NCBI GenBank assembly: GCA_022316685.1
Contig: JAKJHU010000083.1
Coordinates: 248,001 to 312,000 of the forward strand
Reading direction: 5' to 3'
Origin: Progne subis subis
Lineage: Eukaryota; Chordata; Aves; Passeriformes; Hirundinidae
Length of the DNA stretch: 64,000 bases
The translations under genes were made by a program, and so were the position numbers. Shown piece by piece: positions 1 through 8,531 of the stretch. Position 1 is the first letter of the stretch. Each line of letters begins with the position of its first letter. The notes below the pieces were generated by a model. It did no database searches. It was not told where the DNA came from and worked only from the letters and a program-made list of their open reading frames with translations.

Positions 1-1385
1 GTTTCTGGATCATGGTGAGCAAGCAGCTCGTGGGCTGTTGCCAGGAGGGTGGTCACTGGAGACAGTGCTGGGGCAGCATGTGCAGAGCCAGCCAGAGTTT
101 GGCAGGGAGCCTGTGCTGGAAGGCAGAAGCACGCAGGTGCTCTGCTGCTCCCACTGGGTTCTGGAAGTAGCAATTCCTTCATCCAGCTGCACTGCTGAGC
201 ACTCAGCTGCTAGCTCCTGCTGCAGAACTGGGCTCCTAAGGAAGTGGGAAGGTGTTTGGAGCCAGTGTCAGTTGAGCAGGGCTAAGTCCTGTCTTGGCAC
301 ATCCAGTCACACCCAGCCTTGTGCCTTCAGCCAACTGAACTGAGCCAGGGCTCCCACATCATGCTGTGCCCAGGCAGGAGAGCTTCCCAAAGCACAGTGA
401 GGACACCCAGGTGGCCTGCACAGAGCCTGCCTGGGCTGGTCCTGAGCTGGTGCAAAGCTTGGGGATGCTGACGTGCCTCTGCTGCTGTGTTCCCCCTGTT
501 CCAGCCTTGGCTGGGGTTTGTTAGCTCAGGTCAGGCAGGATTGTCTTTGTTCTGGTAGCCCATCCCTGTGAAAAGAGTGTGTGTAGCCTCATTCCCCAAG
601 GCACAGGTGTTCCCTGGGGCATCCCCATATCTGAGCCAACAAAGTGAGAAGCTGTGGGTGGATTTGGCCTACTTCTGTTACTCAGCCGGGGCTGTTGTCC
701 CCTCAAATGGAGAAGGAGGTTTTCAGATGGCTGTGCTGTGCTCCCCAGAGGAGTTCAACCCTACACAAGGTGCTGATGCTGGAATTGGGCTGCTCCTGGC
801 TGAGTCAGACCCAAGCTGTGATGGCCAGTGCGGGTCAGGAGGATGCGAGTCAGTGCGCAGAGACTTCCAGGCTTGGCTGACAGAGAGCTGACTGTATCCA
901 CAGTCCATGAGCTGGCCCAGCCTCCTGGACCCACTGAAGTGTCTGAAGTGGTAGCAGTCCACTTCCTGAGCCCTGCTGCTGGCATGCTTCCCTCTTGAAT
1001 CAGGCATGTCCATGTGCCAGCACTGCTGATGCACAGCCATCCTTCAGCCTGTGGTTTGTGATTCCTGTACTGTGGTGTGTCCAAAGTCCTGCAGGAATTC
1101 AGAATGCAGCCACCAAGTGTTAGAGCAGGGAAAAACTTACCATCAGGCATAAATGCTGTGTGAATGCTGGGCTAGCAGCCCTGGACATCCCTCTGCAGGC
1201 AGTTTGTGGAATTGAGTAGGGATTGGATTGTGCTGGTAACAGGAAAGATCGGTCAGACTGACACAGGAAAATTGAGCCCTTAAAACAGGGGAAGTAGCAT
1301 GTGGTGCAGAGCACACTGCTCTCACAGGGCTCTGCTGTCCCCCTTACCCAGGTCAATGAAATCCACACTCTGTTGTGTTTTGCAG
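1..1385 (+). other. TRAIP intron, partial
   Basis: No exon is recognisable here. The open frames lack splice context and do not resemble the part of TRAIP expected before the coiled-coil exon. A polypyrimidine-rich tract and TTTTGCAG at the end form the acceptor of the next exon. Confidence 0.7.
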
Positions 1386-1475
1386 CTGCAGAAAACAACT
1401 TCAGAGCTGGAGAAGACGAAGGAGGAGTTAAAAAACACTCAGAGAGATCTGAAGAATGCAGACAAGGAGATCTTG
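1386..1475 (+). CDS. TRAIP: TRAIP coding exon, coiled-coil end
   Basis: Ninety bases, 30 codons, phase 0 at both ends. The acceptor is TTTTGCAG and the donor is TTG|GTGAGA. It encodes a heptad-rich helix beginning LQKTTSELEKTKEELK and ending NADKEIL. This matches the part of TRAIP where human has LQTVYSELDQAKLELK, the distal end of the long coiled coil that supports oligomerisation and partner binding. A second AG six bases downstream is possible but would drop the conserved LQ. Confidence 0.93.
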
Positions 1476-1677
1476 GTGAGAATCATTCCTTGTGGCCAGC
1501 TGCCAGTTACTGCAGACTGGTCTGCAGCTGCAAAGGAGTTATGCTGGCTTTTGCTCAGTGACTGAATTTCCCAGCCTACCTCTGAGCTCCACCTGATGCT
1601 GATTTATGGAAAAGGGACAAAGTGTCTACTGCTAAATTTTTCCTTATCTCACTGGCTGCTTTCCCTTTTCTCTCCAG

Positions 1678-1766
1678 AGTTTGAAGAAGAAGATAGACAT
1701 CCTGCAGGATACTCTGAAAGTCCCATCTGTAACCAGGGAAACACTCAGCAGGCTAGTCTTTGAAAG
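1678..1766 (+). CDS. TRAIP: TRAIP coding exon, SLKKK helix
   Basis: Eighty-nine bases, entered in phase 0 and left with two bases of a serine codon. The acceptor is TTCTCTCCAG and the donor GAAAG|GTTAGT. It encodes SLKKKIDILQDTLKVPSVTR followed by ETLSRLVFE. This aligns residue for residue with the vertebrate family (SLKKK-LQ-TL-P-V--ET--RLV-E) and closes the coiled-coil region. Confidence 0.94.
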
Positions 1767-2403
1767 GTTAGTGAGCTGCATTCACAGACACAGTACAGGC
1801 ATGGAGGTGACACGTTCAAAGCCAGGGCTGACAGTTTAACTATTTGAGAAAGCAGAGATGTACTAATCTGGCAGCTGTTGCAGAAGTATGGCTGTTTTGT
1901 TCCTTGTATCCTTTGGTTTACATGGAAACCCTCGGAGGGTTTGGGTCAGGAAGGGGTAGAGGAGTGACCTGAGTTTTGACAAAGTCTTTGTCACTGTGTC
2001 CTGCCTGGGAAACATCCCTAAAGCTGCTCTTCTAGGTGCTTTAGAGTTGGCCTTGTGATGAGCATGCACTGAAAAATGACATCTGCTTTTATCCAGCCTT
2101 TCTTGAGGAGCCTATGCCACTACCCCAGTAGAGCAAGCTGGGTTGTGTACACAGAGCAGCGCTGTGTCAGTGTGATTCCTGGGCTCTGGGTGCTGCTGTT
2201 ACAGCACCCAGCATTTGAGGGGGAGCAGCAGTTTGGGGCACAGAATATAAACCCTGGCGTTAGATTGTTCTTTCTTGGTGTGTAAGCAGAGCGGGGCTCT
2301 GCTCCTGGTGCCACTGCTGTCTGAGCACTCAGTGTTGAGGGGTGCAGCTCTGCCTTCCCCTGGGTGGCAGGCAGTGGCTCAGTGATTTTTCTTGGCCTTG
2401 CAG
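1767..2403 (+). other. TRAIP intron
   Basis: Spliced-out stretch of 637 bases between two confidently read exons. It begins GTTAGT and ends TTGGCCTTGCAG. I see no repeat or gene in it. Confidence 0.85.
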
Positions 2404-2559
2404 CCCTGCTCCTGTGGAACTGCAGCATCCAAAGCTCCACCGCCCGGCCCACAGTGACGAGATCAATCTTGATGCTACTTACGATGTGGACACCCCTGAA
2501 CACCAGCCCTGCACAGCTCCCTTTGGCCCTGCAAAAAGGCAGAAGATGGATAAAAAGCC
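2404..2559 (+). CDS. TRAIP: TRAIP coding exon, DINLDATYDVDTP block
   Basis: One hundred and fifty-six bases. The first base completes the AG|C serine codon started in the previous exon. The exon ends with two bases of a proline codon before GTGAGT. It reads SPAPVELQHPKLHRPAHSDE then INLDATYDVDTP, which fits the vertebrate TRAIP block SPAPVEV...DDIDLNATFDVDTP. The rest (EHQPCTAPFGPAKRQKMDKKP) is poorly conserved and probably disordered. Confidence 0.94.
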
Positions 2560-2759
2560 GTGAGTTTTCCCTGCTCTTTCTACTTCTAAAGGAGATCAAA
2601 GTCTCACTGCTTTGGAAGTTGCTGTGTGAGATCAGATAGCTCTCCAGCTGCCTAATGGCGTGCTGCAAGCTTTGTCGTCATTTGCTTGGCCTTGCATGTC
2701 CTTGTCAGCTCCACTTGAACAATAAATCTCTGCTGATTTGCTCCTTGGGCTCCTTACAG

Positions 2760-2808
2760 GCCTCCTGTGGTAAATCTGGCGAAGAAAGTTCTGAAGGAAG
2801 CAGTGGAG
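2760..2808 (+). CDS. TRAIP: TRAIP coding exon, short basic linker
   Basis: Forty-nine bases between CTCCTTACAG and GTAAAAGG. Base one completes the proline codon of the previous exon, and 16 codons follow: PPVVNLAKKVLKEAVE. The exon is too short to find by open frame alone. It is accepted because splice sites and phases agree on both sides and it fits the short basic segment at this point in TRAIP. Confidence 0.85.
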
Positions 2809-3328
2809 GTAAAAGGACTAATCTTGATTTTTCTGTGTCGCCTCTTTGATTCTGCTGTTAATAAGCTTGGGATGGAGAATCTATTCTCTCCCTTGTGGCC
2901 ATAGACTGGCCCGTCTGTAGAACCAGTCTGTGCTTAGAGGTGTTTTTCTTGATGGTCTCGTGGAAACACTGTTGCTACCTCAGGCCTTCTGGAACTGGGC
3001 AGAAGGGAGGGTGGGGACCCACCTGCTTCTTGCTGATGATTCTGCCCCAGATGTGCTTCACAAACACCACCTGGAGCTGACCACAAGGGCTGTGGGGTCA
3101 GCTGAGGTGGCTGTTCGCCCAGGCTTGCTGGGGCAGTGCTGCTTCCTGGGCACTGTTCCATATAAGCCCCAGTGGGAGGTTGGAAGCTGCTGATTTTCAA
3201 CCTGACATGTGGTGTGGCAGTAACCACTGCCTTAAATAGCTGTCTGTGTTATTAGTGCTGCCTATATGTGGATTCCATTCAGCAGACTGTGCTGGTTAAA
3301 GGGCTTTTCTTGTTATTTTGTGGGACAG
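2809..3328 (+). other. TRAIP intron
   Basis: Intron of 520 bases from GTAAAAGG to TTTTGTGGGACAG. Nothing else is recognised inside. Confidence 0.85.
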
Positions 3329-3454
3329 AATGGGGCAGATGATCTGGAGGATGATGCTCTTAAAGGACTCTTGCCAGCATTCATCAGGAACTCTGTTCTC
3401 TCCAAGAAATCATCTTCAGGTGGTTTGCTGGGTTCCCACAAGAACATGGGCTCG
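3329..3454 (+). CDS. TRAIP: TRAIP coding exon, acidic LPAFIRN block
   Basis: One hundred and twenty-six bases, 42 codons, phase 0 at both ends, donor TCG|GTGAGT. It encodes NGADDLEDDALKGLLPAFIR then NSVLSKKSSSGGLLGSHKNM. The acidic start and the P-F-RN-L core match the vertebrate EELVGAFPIFVRNAIL region. The serine- and lysine-rich tail is variable among species. Confidence 0.92.
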
Positions 3455-3982
3455 GTGAGTATAGCTGTCCACTTGGGGAGTGTGCCCAGGGCTGGCACTA
3501 CCACCTCTGTCCTGAGCTGACCCTGAAAGAGGAAGCGAACTAAGCTTTTACCTTGCCACATACAGTGTGTGGAAAATAAATCTCGGAGCATAACCTGGCT
3601 ACTTTCCAGTCCTGCAGAGCTCCAGGGATGACAGATGCTCATTCCCTTTCTGGCAGCCAACTAAGTGGCTCTTGATGTCCTATTCCTTCACTTCCTTGGA
3701 GTTTAGGGTGTTCTCCTTTTACTCCTCAATTTCAGTGACAAAATCCTTAGCCTTGCTTAGCTTGTCTGAAAATGTACCCAATATTCCCAAACTTTGTTAA
3801 TACCTGTGGGTCTGTCTTTTCCAAAAGTGAGGGCTTAGCACAAGTACTGAGTATTTCCAAGTGTCTTTAGTCCCTCTCCAGAAGCTGTGGTCTGCAAGAT
3901 TCCCCCTTCCTAATAACCGGCATGATGGGAGGTAGCCAAGACTCTGTATGCTGCTCCAGGCTCATTTGTTTCTCTCTCCTAG
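3455..3982 (+). other. TRAIP intron
   Basis: Intron of 528 bases ending in a strong polypyrimidine tract, TTTCTCTCTCCTAG. No repeat or gene is recognised. Confidence 0.85.
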
Positions 3983-4033
3983 GTGAGGACGGGCTACGAT
4001 GGCATGGGAGGCAGGACAAAGTTCATAGAGCCA
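3983..4033 (+). CDS. TRAIP: TRAIP coding exon, VRTGYDGMGGRTKFIEP
   Basis: Fifty-one bases, 17 codons, phase 0 at both ends. It is flanked by TCTCTCCTAG and CCA|GTATCC. The peptide VRTGYDGMGGRTKFIEP is almost identical to human VRTGFDGLGGRTKFIQP, the best conserved short block in the C-terminal half, so the identification is very secure. The donor GTATCC is weaker than usual. Confidence 0.96.
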
Positions 4034-4980
4034 GTATCCTTCCCTGCGGCTTATGTGGCAATAGTGACACTGTGGGCACCTCATTTCTGTTCCTTTTCTT
4101 TAGCCTCAACAAAAACCAGACTTGGGATCTCTCAAGGAATGATCTGATTTCTCTCTGAAAAAATCTGAGTCAGCAAAGGAGTCAAGGACCTGAACTTGCT
4201 GAGAGCACTTGTGGCTGGTTCAGAGGAGCGCATCAGCTAGAAATCAGTGCAATTTTCAGGGACTCCTGTGTCCTTGAGAGATTGTATAGCAGCAGTGTAG
4301 CACAGCTTCTTCTGGCTGTGTGCCTGCCAGCCCATGCAGCCAGAGCCCTCATTCCTGCAGGATGCTGCTGCTCCACTATGGTGAGGAGTGGTTGGGCTGA
4401 GCTCCCTGCTGGATGTGGAGCTGCTCCTGTCTTGGGATTGCTCTGCCATGGGAGGCTGCAGGCTCTGGCTGCTCTGCCTTCACCTGCACAGTGTCCTGGC
4501 TCAGGCAGAAGGTCTCACAACTCAAATAGATATGCTATTAAAATGCTGGTGTATGTGCAAGGGGATAGCATAGAGTCACGGAATCATTCATGTTGGAAAA
4601 GAGCTCTAAGATCAGAGTCCAGCCATTAACCCAGCATTAGCAAGCCCACCCCTAACCAACACAACTACATGCTTTTTGAGCACTTCCAGGGACTTCCACC
4701 ACTTCCCTGAGCAGTATGCTGCAATGCTTTGCCATCGGTTTAGTGAAGAGATGTTTCCTAATATCCAGTTGAAACCCCCTGTTTGGGAAATGTTCCCTGA
4801 CACATGGGACAGGTGGGTGTCTGAGCTCTGCTCCTGTGAGAGAGCCCATCCTGTCCTGCAGGGAGTGTTTCCTTGGATGCAGTTTCGTGGTTGGGTCCCA
4901 GGTCTGTGGTTTAGGCTGGACTGCAACAGGTGTTGGATTACCTGTGTTCCCAGGGCACTGATCTGTGCTTTCCTTGACAG
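4034..4980 (+). other. TRAIP last intron, carrying a CR1 piece
   Basis: Intron of 947 bases between the VRTGYDG exon and the terminal exon, ending TTTCCTTGACAG. An antisense CR1 LINE fragment sits inside it at about 4570-4800. An open frame crossing the intron (4676-5128) is in the wrong frame for TRAIP. Confidence 0.85.
4570..4800 (-). mobile_element. CR1 LINE 3' fragment in TRAIP last intron
   Basis: On the + strand it begins AGAGTCACGGAATCATTCATG, runs through TTGGAAAAGAGCTCTAAGATC and CCACTTCCCTGAGCAG, and ends near TTTCCTAATATCCAGTTG. This is the antisense of the CR1 3' region in the older subfamily with the TTGGAAAAGACC spelling. It has diverged clearly from any active copy. Confidence 0.85.
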
Positions 4981-5118
4981 TTTTACCTCCAGACAAACCT
5001 GGCAGAAATCCGTCCGTTATCAGTTAGGAGCAAGAAGAAGGTCTCCAGACCAGTGTCTGCAGCTCCTGTGTTTTCCTCCGGCAGCAGCCAGGCCAGAATG
5101 GACACTTTCCTGCTGTGA
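4981..5118 (+). CDS. TRAIP: TRAIP terminal coding exon with PIP box and stop
   Basis: Terminal exon of 45 codons plus TGA, entered in phase 0 after TTGACAG. It starts FYLQTNLAEIRPLSVRSKKK, where human has VMIRPLPVKPKTK. It ends with QARMDTFLL and the stop. QARMDTFL (5089-5112) fits the PCNA-interacting pattern Q-x-x-[ILM]-x-x-F-[FYL], known at the TRAIP C-terminus as the link to PCNA and the nascent fork. Human ends LDTFLWS, so the last two residues are replaced here by one leucine. Confidence 0.94.
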   Translation, partial: FYLQTNLAEIRPLSVRSKKKVSRPVSAAPVFSSGSSQARMDTFLL

Positions 5119-6076
5119 GAACCCCTGACTTCTTGGGAGAGGCTTGGAAGAGGCTGCAGGGCAGAGCACACTTGAGGACAGAGCCTGGCACGGGGCAGTG
5201 TGCAGTCACCACTGCCTGGGGTACTGTTTGCAAAGCACGGATGCTACCCTGCGGAGGATCCTGCCCTTGCAGCAAGCCTCTGGAGGCCAAGCCTCTGGCT
5301 CATGCCTGGTCTCTGAGTTACCCTCCTCACTTTACCATTCCTTCCTCCTTTTTTCATGCAGAATTAACAGGGTTTTCTTGTCTCCTGGCCTCATCAGAGC
5401 TCTGCTGTTGCTTTGGGCTCTCTGGCACCAGGTGGAACGCACTTCTTGCAGCCACAAGCAGGAGTTGCAGGAAGGGTGTCTGGGATGTCAGTCTGGAGAG
5501 CAGCAGGGAGAAGGGACCTGGACCAGCTCTGTGACTGGTGTAAATAGTTCCAGGAGGAGGAAGTGTGTGGAGCAATCTGTGTGGCTGTTGAGTGCCTGTA
5601 TATTCATCATCAAATTAAGCACCTTCCCTCAACCACAGGCCTGTTGGGGCTGGGGAGATCCACAGGTGGACTTGGGAGCTGTGTTGCCCTGCCCTGTTTG
5701 GGACCGTGAAGTCCAGAGTGGTTTTGCAGGCCTGGCACTGAAACTACTGACTTGGAAGGAAAGTATTGAGGTGATCTCCTGCTCCACTTGGAAGCAGATA
5801 TAGGTGTGCTGGTGCGGCCTCTGTGCTTGGCACATGTTGGTGTGAAACTTTTGTATTAATTTCTATTTTTTAATAGGAGTGTAGAGTATTTCTATGATAT
5901 TGTAACTGTTCTGCCTTGTGATTAGAGAGGGTGCTGAAGAATGGCTCCCTTCAGGGCATGGGTAGACTGGTGGGGCTGAACCTGTCTCGGTTCTTCAGCT
6001 TGGAGCTGTGGAACAGAAGATCCACACCTGAAGCAGGGCTGTCCAAGCTGCAGGGAACAGATGTGGTGAGGCACCT

Positions 6077-6082
6077 AATAAA
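6077..6082 (+). terminator. TRAIP: Polyadenylation signal AATAAA, TRAIP
   Basis: Canonical AATAAA inside CACCTAATAAAGCACTC, about 960 bases after the stop, with a GT-containing stretch (CTGCTGTACAAGTCTGATATT) downstream. It probably ends a shorter transcript. Confidence 0.65.
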
Positions 6083-6175
6083 GCACTCTGCTGTACAAGT
6101 CTGATATTTCCTATTTCCAGCTTCTTCAGGCTGGTATCTATAGTACCTGGACTGGCTAAAAACATGTTTTCAGGC

Positions 6176-6181
6176 AATAAA
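6176..6181 (+). terminator. TRAIP: Second polyadenylation signal AATAAA, TRAIP
   Basis: Canonical AATAAA in CAGGCAATAAAGTATATT, followed by TTACTGTGTACACTT. With the site 100 bases upstream it makes a tandem pair, which suggests alternative 3' ends. Confidence 0.65.
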
Positions 6182-6200
6182 GTATATTACTGTGTACACT

Positions 6201-7400
6201 TACTAACCCAAGTGGCTTCTGGGCATTTTCCACCCTATTGCACCTCAGGGTGAAGGTCTGAGCTTGAGTGCTGAATGGATGTGCTCAACCCTTCAGGTTC
6301 CTTTGGGGTGCCAGCCCTGGGAGACAGGCCCCTTGTGCAGGGAAGGACAGTGAGGGGCTGAAGCCTTGGGGACAGTGATACCCATCCCCAGGGAAGTGAA
6401 CAAGGCAAAGCCTGACAGAACATGAGCTGTGTCTCACCTGCATCACCTGAGGCTGACTGCAGAATTAAGTGGAATGGGGGAAGAGTTTGGAGGAGCCAGG
6501 AGAGGGTTTAGAGGGCTGGGAAAAAACACTTGGGGACAGGGATGTGGGGGACTTAATTAAGCAAAGTGAATTCTGCAAAGGAGAAGCCTGGTAGAGGGGC
6601 TGCGAAGACCCTGCTGTGTGGTCTTTGTCCCTTTGAGGTAGGTATCAAGTGTTTGTAAAATGTGAGACTTGCTCTGGATCGCTCCATTTCAGGAAGACTT
6701 AAGGCAGCAGTGAAGGGCTGGTGGGGGACATGGGCTTCCAGGTTGGGGTGCTGGAGTGCAGGTGTTATGTCTGCATAGACACAGGGAGAACAGATCCCAG
6801 CCTGCAGTGGAGGGGTTGAGAAGGGGTTTTGGGGCTGCTTTCACATCATGGCAAGTTTAAACTGAGGTTTGAGTACCTTGTTTGGGCACCAGCTGCACCA
6901 GTGCTGCTGCTGGCAGCTGCCCCAACCTCTGCTGTGTTCAAGGTGGATGCTTTTGAGTCTCCTGAGTTTGGGGGATGCAGCACCTTGGGAAAAAATCCAA
7001 ACAAACCAAACTTTTTGTGTGTCCTGGCCACCTGACTCTTTCATCCACTCCTGCACTCTTACTTTCTGTAGACTCCTTGCTGCTGGCTTGTTTCTGATGT
7101 GGTTTTGTTCTGGTTTATTGTGTGTCTGTTGCCCCTCCCCAGAACTGAAGCTGTTTTGTTCTCTTAGTGCTTTCATATCCTCCAAAGCTCCTTTGCTCTC
7201 CTATTACACTTTTCACACCCCACACCTGCTCTTCGGGGGACAGCAGTGACCTCCAGTGCCAGCATCTCTTTCCCTGGGCTGGGGGATGCAGAAAGGGCGG
7301 GGAAGGGGCAGACGTCTCTTGTTCCTGGGGCTTATTGGAGCCGGTAGCTATTTCGGTGCGCTCCGAGGTGAGGCTGAACCCAGTTCCACGTTTATTTTAG
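6201..7400. other. Intergenic spacer between TRAIP and BSN
   Basis: About 1.2 kb with no gene, repeat or RNA recognised. It contains only short open frames without coding character. GC and CpG density rise sharply after about 7330, where the BSN CpG island begins. Confidence 0.6.
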
Positions 7401-7704
7401 GATTTAGCGCGTGTGTGTTGACTCACAGCCCATAAAAAGCGGCACTACCCGCGCTCGGCTTTGGCAGGGCTGGCGCGCCCCGCTGCAATGTTCGGTCCCC
7501 GCTGGGGTCCCCCCGAGGCGGGGTCCGGGCCGCGGGAGCCGCAGGGTGGCAGCAGGGGACCGGCGATGGCAGCGCGTCCCTCCGCCCACGGCTCCCGGCA
7601 CCCTTAATTACCGCCCCTCATTAAGGGCAGGCGGAGGAGGCAGCCCCGGCGGCGTGGGCGCGCTCGCACAGGCACCGCTGCTCGCTGACGCCATGGGCAG
7701 CCTC

Positions 7705-8313
7705 TGACCTCACCCAGAGAGAGCGCGGCCATTGGCTGAGCGCTGCGTGACCTCATGGGAAGGGGGGTGCTGGTTGGCTGAGGCTGGCTCCTAGAGGCAG
7801 GGCGTGGGCCCATTGGTTTTGTCTTGTGATGTCACAGAGAGCAGTGGTGGTCACTGGCTGAGCTCTGAATGACCGTGGGAAGAGCCGCTGCCATGATCTC
7901 ATCAGGTGGCAGCGCGCTCATTGGACAATAGCATGTGGCATTGCAGGGCTGCCGGTGACCTTACAGCGAGCAGGCCAATCACTGACTGGCAGAGTGTGAT
8001 GTCACAAGGCAGTGCATGACCTCGCAATGGCGCAAGACAATCATTGGCTGAGACGGTGTGATGTCCTGGGGCAGCTTCTGACATCATGGAGGTGGCAGGT
8101 GCTCATTGGTTGTCAGGCTGTGACTTCCAGGAGCAACACATGACTTCATGGAGGAGGGAGCGCTCCATTGGTCAATGATATGTGACATCCTGCAGCAGCC
8201 CGTGACCTCATGGGCTACCGGGCGCTCATTGGCTGCCGGGTGTAACCTCATGTGGGACTGCGCGCCCATTGGCCGTCGGGCCGTGACGTCACGGCAGACA
8301 GGCAGCTCATTGA
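7705..8313 (+). repeat. Tandem array of inverted CCAAT and CRE-like sites upstream of BSN
   Basis: A degenerate tandem repeat whose units start with ATTGG (inverted CCAAT, NF-Y type). A CRE-like octamer follows about 16 bases later. In the long units a second one follows 20 bases after the first, and the next ATTGG comes 25-26 bases later. Unit starts are 7731, 7773 (GTTGG), 7812, 7853 (ACTGG), 7920, 7981 (ACTGA), 8043, 8105, 8167, 8228, 8268 and 8309 (ATTGA). Intervals are 42, 39, 41, 67, 61, 62, 62, 62, 61, 40 and 41. CRE-like octamers include TGATGTCA (7827, 7997), TGACATCA (8079), TGACCTCA (7705, 7748, 8203) and a perfect TGACGTCA (8284-8291). Probable roles are NF-Y and CREB/ATF binding. 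TGACCT could alternatively be read as a nuclear-receptor half-site. Confidence 0.9.
8284..8291. promoter_or_regulatory. BSN: Perfect palindromic CRE
   Basis: TGACGTCA lies 16 bases downstream of an ATTGG at 8268 and about 320 bases before the BSN start codon. It is the consensus site for CREB/ATF dimers, and the only octamer in the array that keeps the central CpG. Confidence 0.8.
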
Positions 8314-8378
8314 CGGGCAGCGCGGGTGCTCGCGTGGCGCCGCCTGGTGGGCCCGAGCGCTAGCGCAGCGTGGCGCCG

Positions 8379-8383
8379 ATTGG
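8379..8383 (-). promoter_or_regulatory. BSN: CCAAT box (inverted)
   Basis: ATTGG in GCGCCGATTGGCCGGCGG, 70 bases after the last array position and 70 bases before the next CCAAT box at 8449. It fits the NF-Y core with the common flanking pyrimidine-purine pattern. Confidence 0.65.
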
Positions 8384-8412
8384 CCGGCGGGAGAGGCGGG
8401 GCGGGGCCGGGG

Positions 8413-8422
8413 GGCACGTGCC
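8413..8422. promoter_or_regulatory. BSN: Palindromic E-box GGCACGTGCC
   Basis: A ten-base perfect palindrome with core CACGTG, between two CCAAT boxes. It is the preferred site of bHLH-ZIP factors such as USF, MYC/MAX or TFE. Position and symmetry support a promoter role, but the factor is unknown. Confidence 0.6.
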
Positions 8423-8448
8423 GGCGGGGCCCAGCGGGGCGGGCGGCG

Positions 8449-8453
8449 ATTGG
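8449..8453 (-). promoter_or_regulatory. BSN: CCAAT box (inverted), gene-proximal
   Basis: ATTGG in GGCGGCGATTGGTCGGGCG, the last of the CCAAT series, about 165 bases before the start codon. It is a good candidate for the functional NF-Y site setting initiation about 50-100 bases downstream. Confidence 0.65.
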
Positions 8454-8499
8454 TCGGGCGAATGCGCGCGTGCCCGCGGCGCGAGCGGGCGCGGTGGCG

Positions 8500-8509
8500 G
8501 CGCATGCGC
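8500..8509. promoter_or_regulatory. BSN: NRF-1 type site GCGCATGCGC
   Basis: The palindrome GCGCATGCGC matches the core of the nuclear respiratory factor 1 site, typical of CpG-island promoters close to the transcription start. Two ATGGCGGC YY1-type motifs follow at 8532 and 8549. Confidence 0.6.
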
Positions 8510-8531
8510 GGGGCGGTGCGGGCGGGCGGCG

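Larger units (their letters stand above)
1..6200 (+). other. TRAIP: TRAIP gene, 3' portion (gene span)
   Basis: Span of the C-terminal half of TRAIP (TRAF-interacting protein), a RING E3 ubiquitin ligase. In the known family it acts at stalled or converged replication forks, ubiquitylating the CMG helicase and responding to DNA-protein and interstrand crosslinks. Seven exons splice with GT/AG borders and compatible phases into 232 codons ending in a stop. The predicted protein follows the vertebrate family in order: the end of the coiled coil, a DINLDATYDVDTP block, an acidic DDLEDDALKGLLPAFIRN block, VRTGYDGMGGRTKFIEP, and a C-terminal PCNA-binding motif. The RING and first coiled-coil exons must lie upstream of base 1. 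I found no exon in the first 1385 bases. The identification rests on remembered family sequence, not a search. Confidence 0.95.
5119..6200 (+). other. TRAIP: TRAIP 3' UTR (approximate)
   Basis: About 1.0-1.1 kb from the stop to the canonical polyadenylation signals. The region becomes T-rich near 5850-5880. The exact end depends on which signal is used. No repeat is recognised. Confidence 0.7.

Noticed and set aside
4676..5128. 150-codon + strand frame overlapping the last TRAIP exon
   Set aside because: It is out of frame with the conserved TRAIP C-terminus and runs through a CR1 fragment and an intron.
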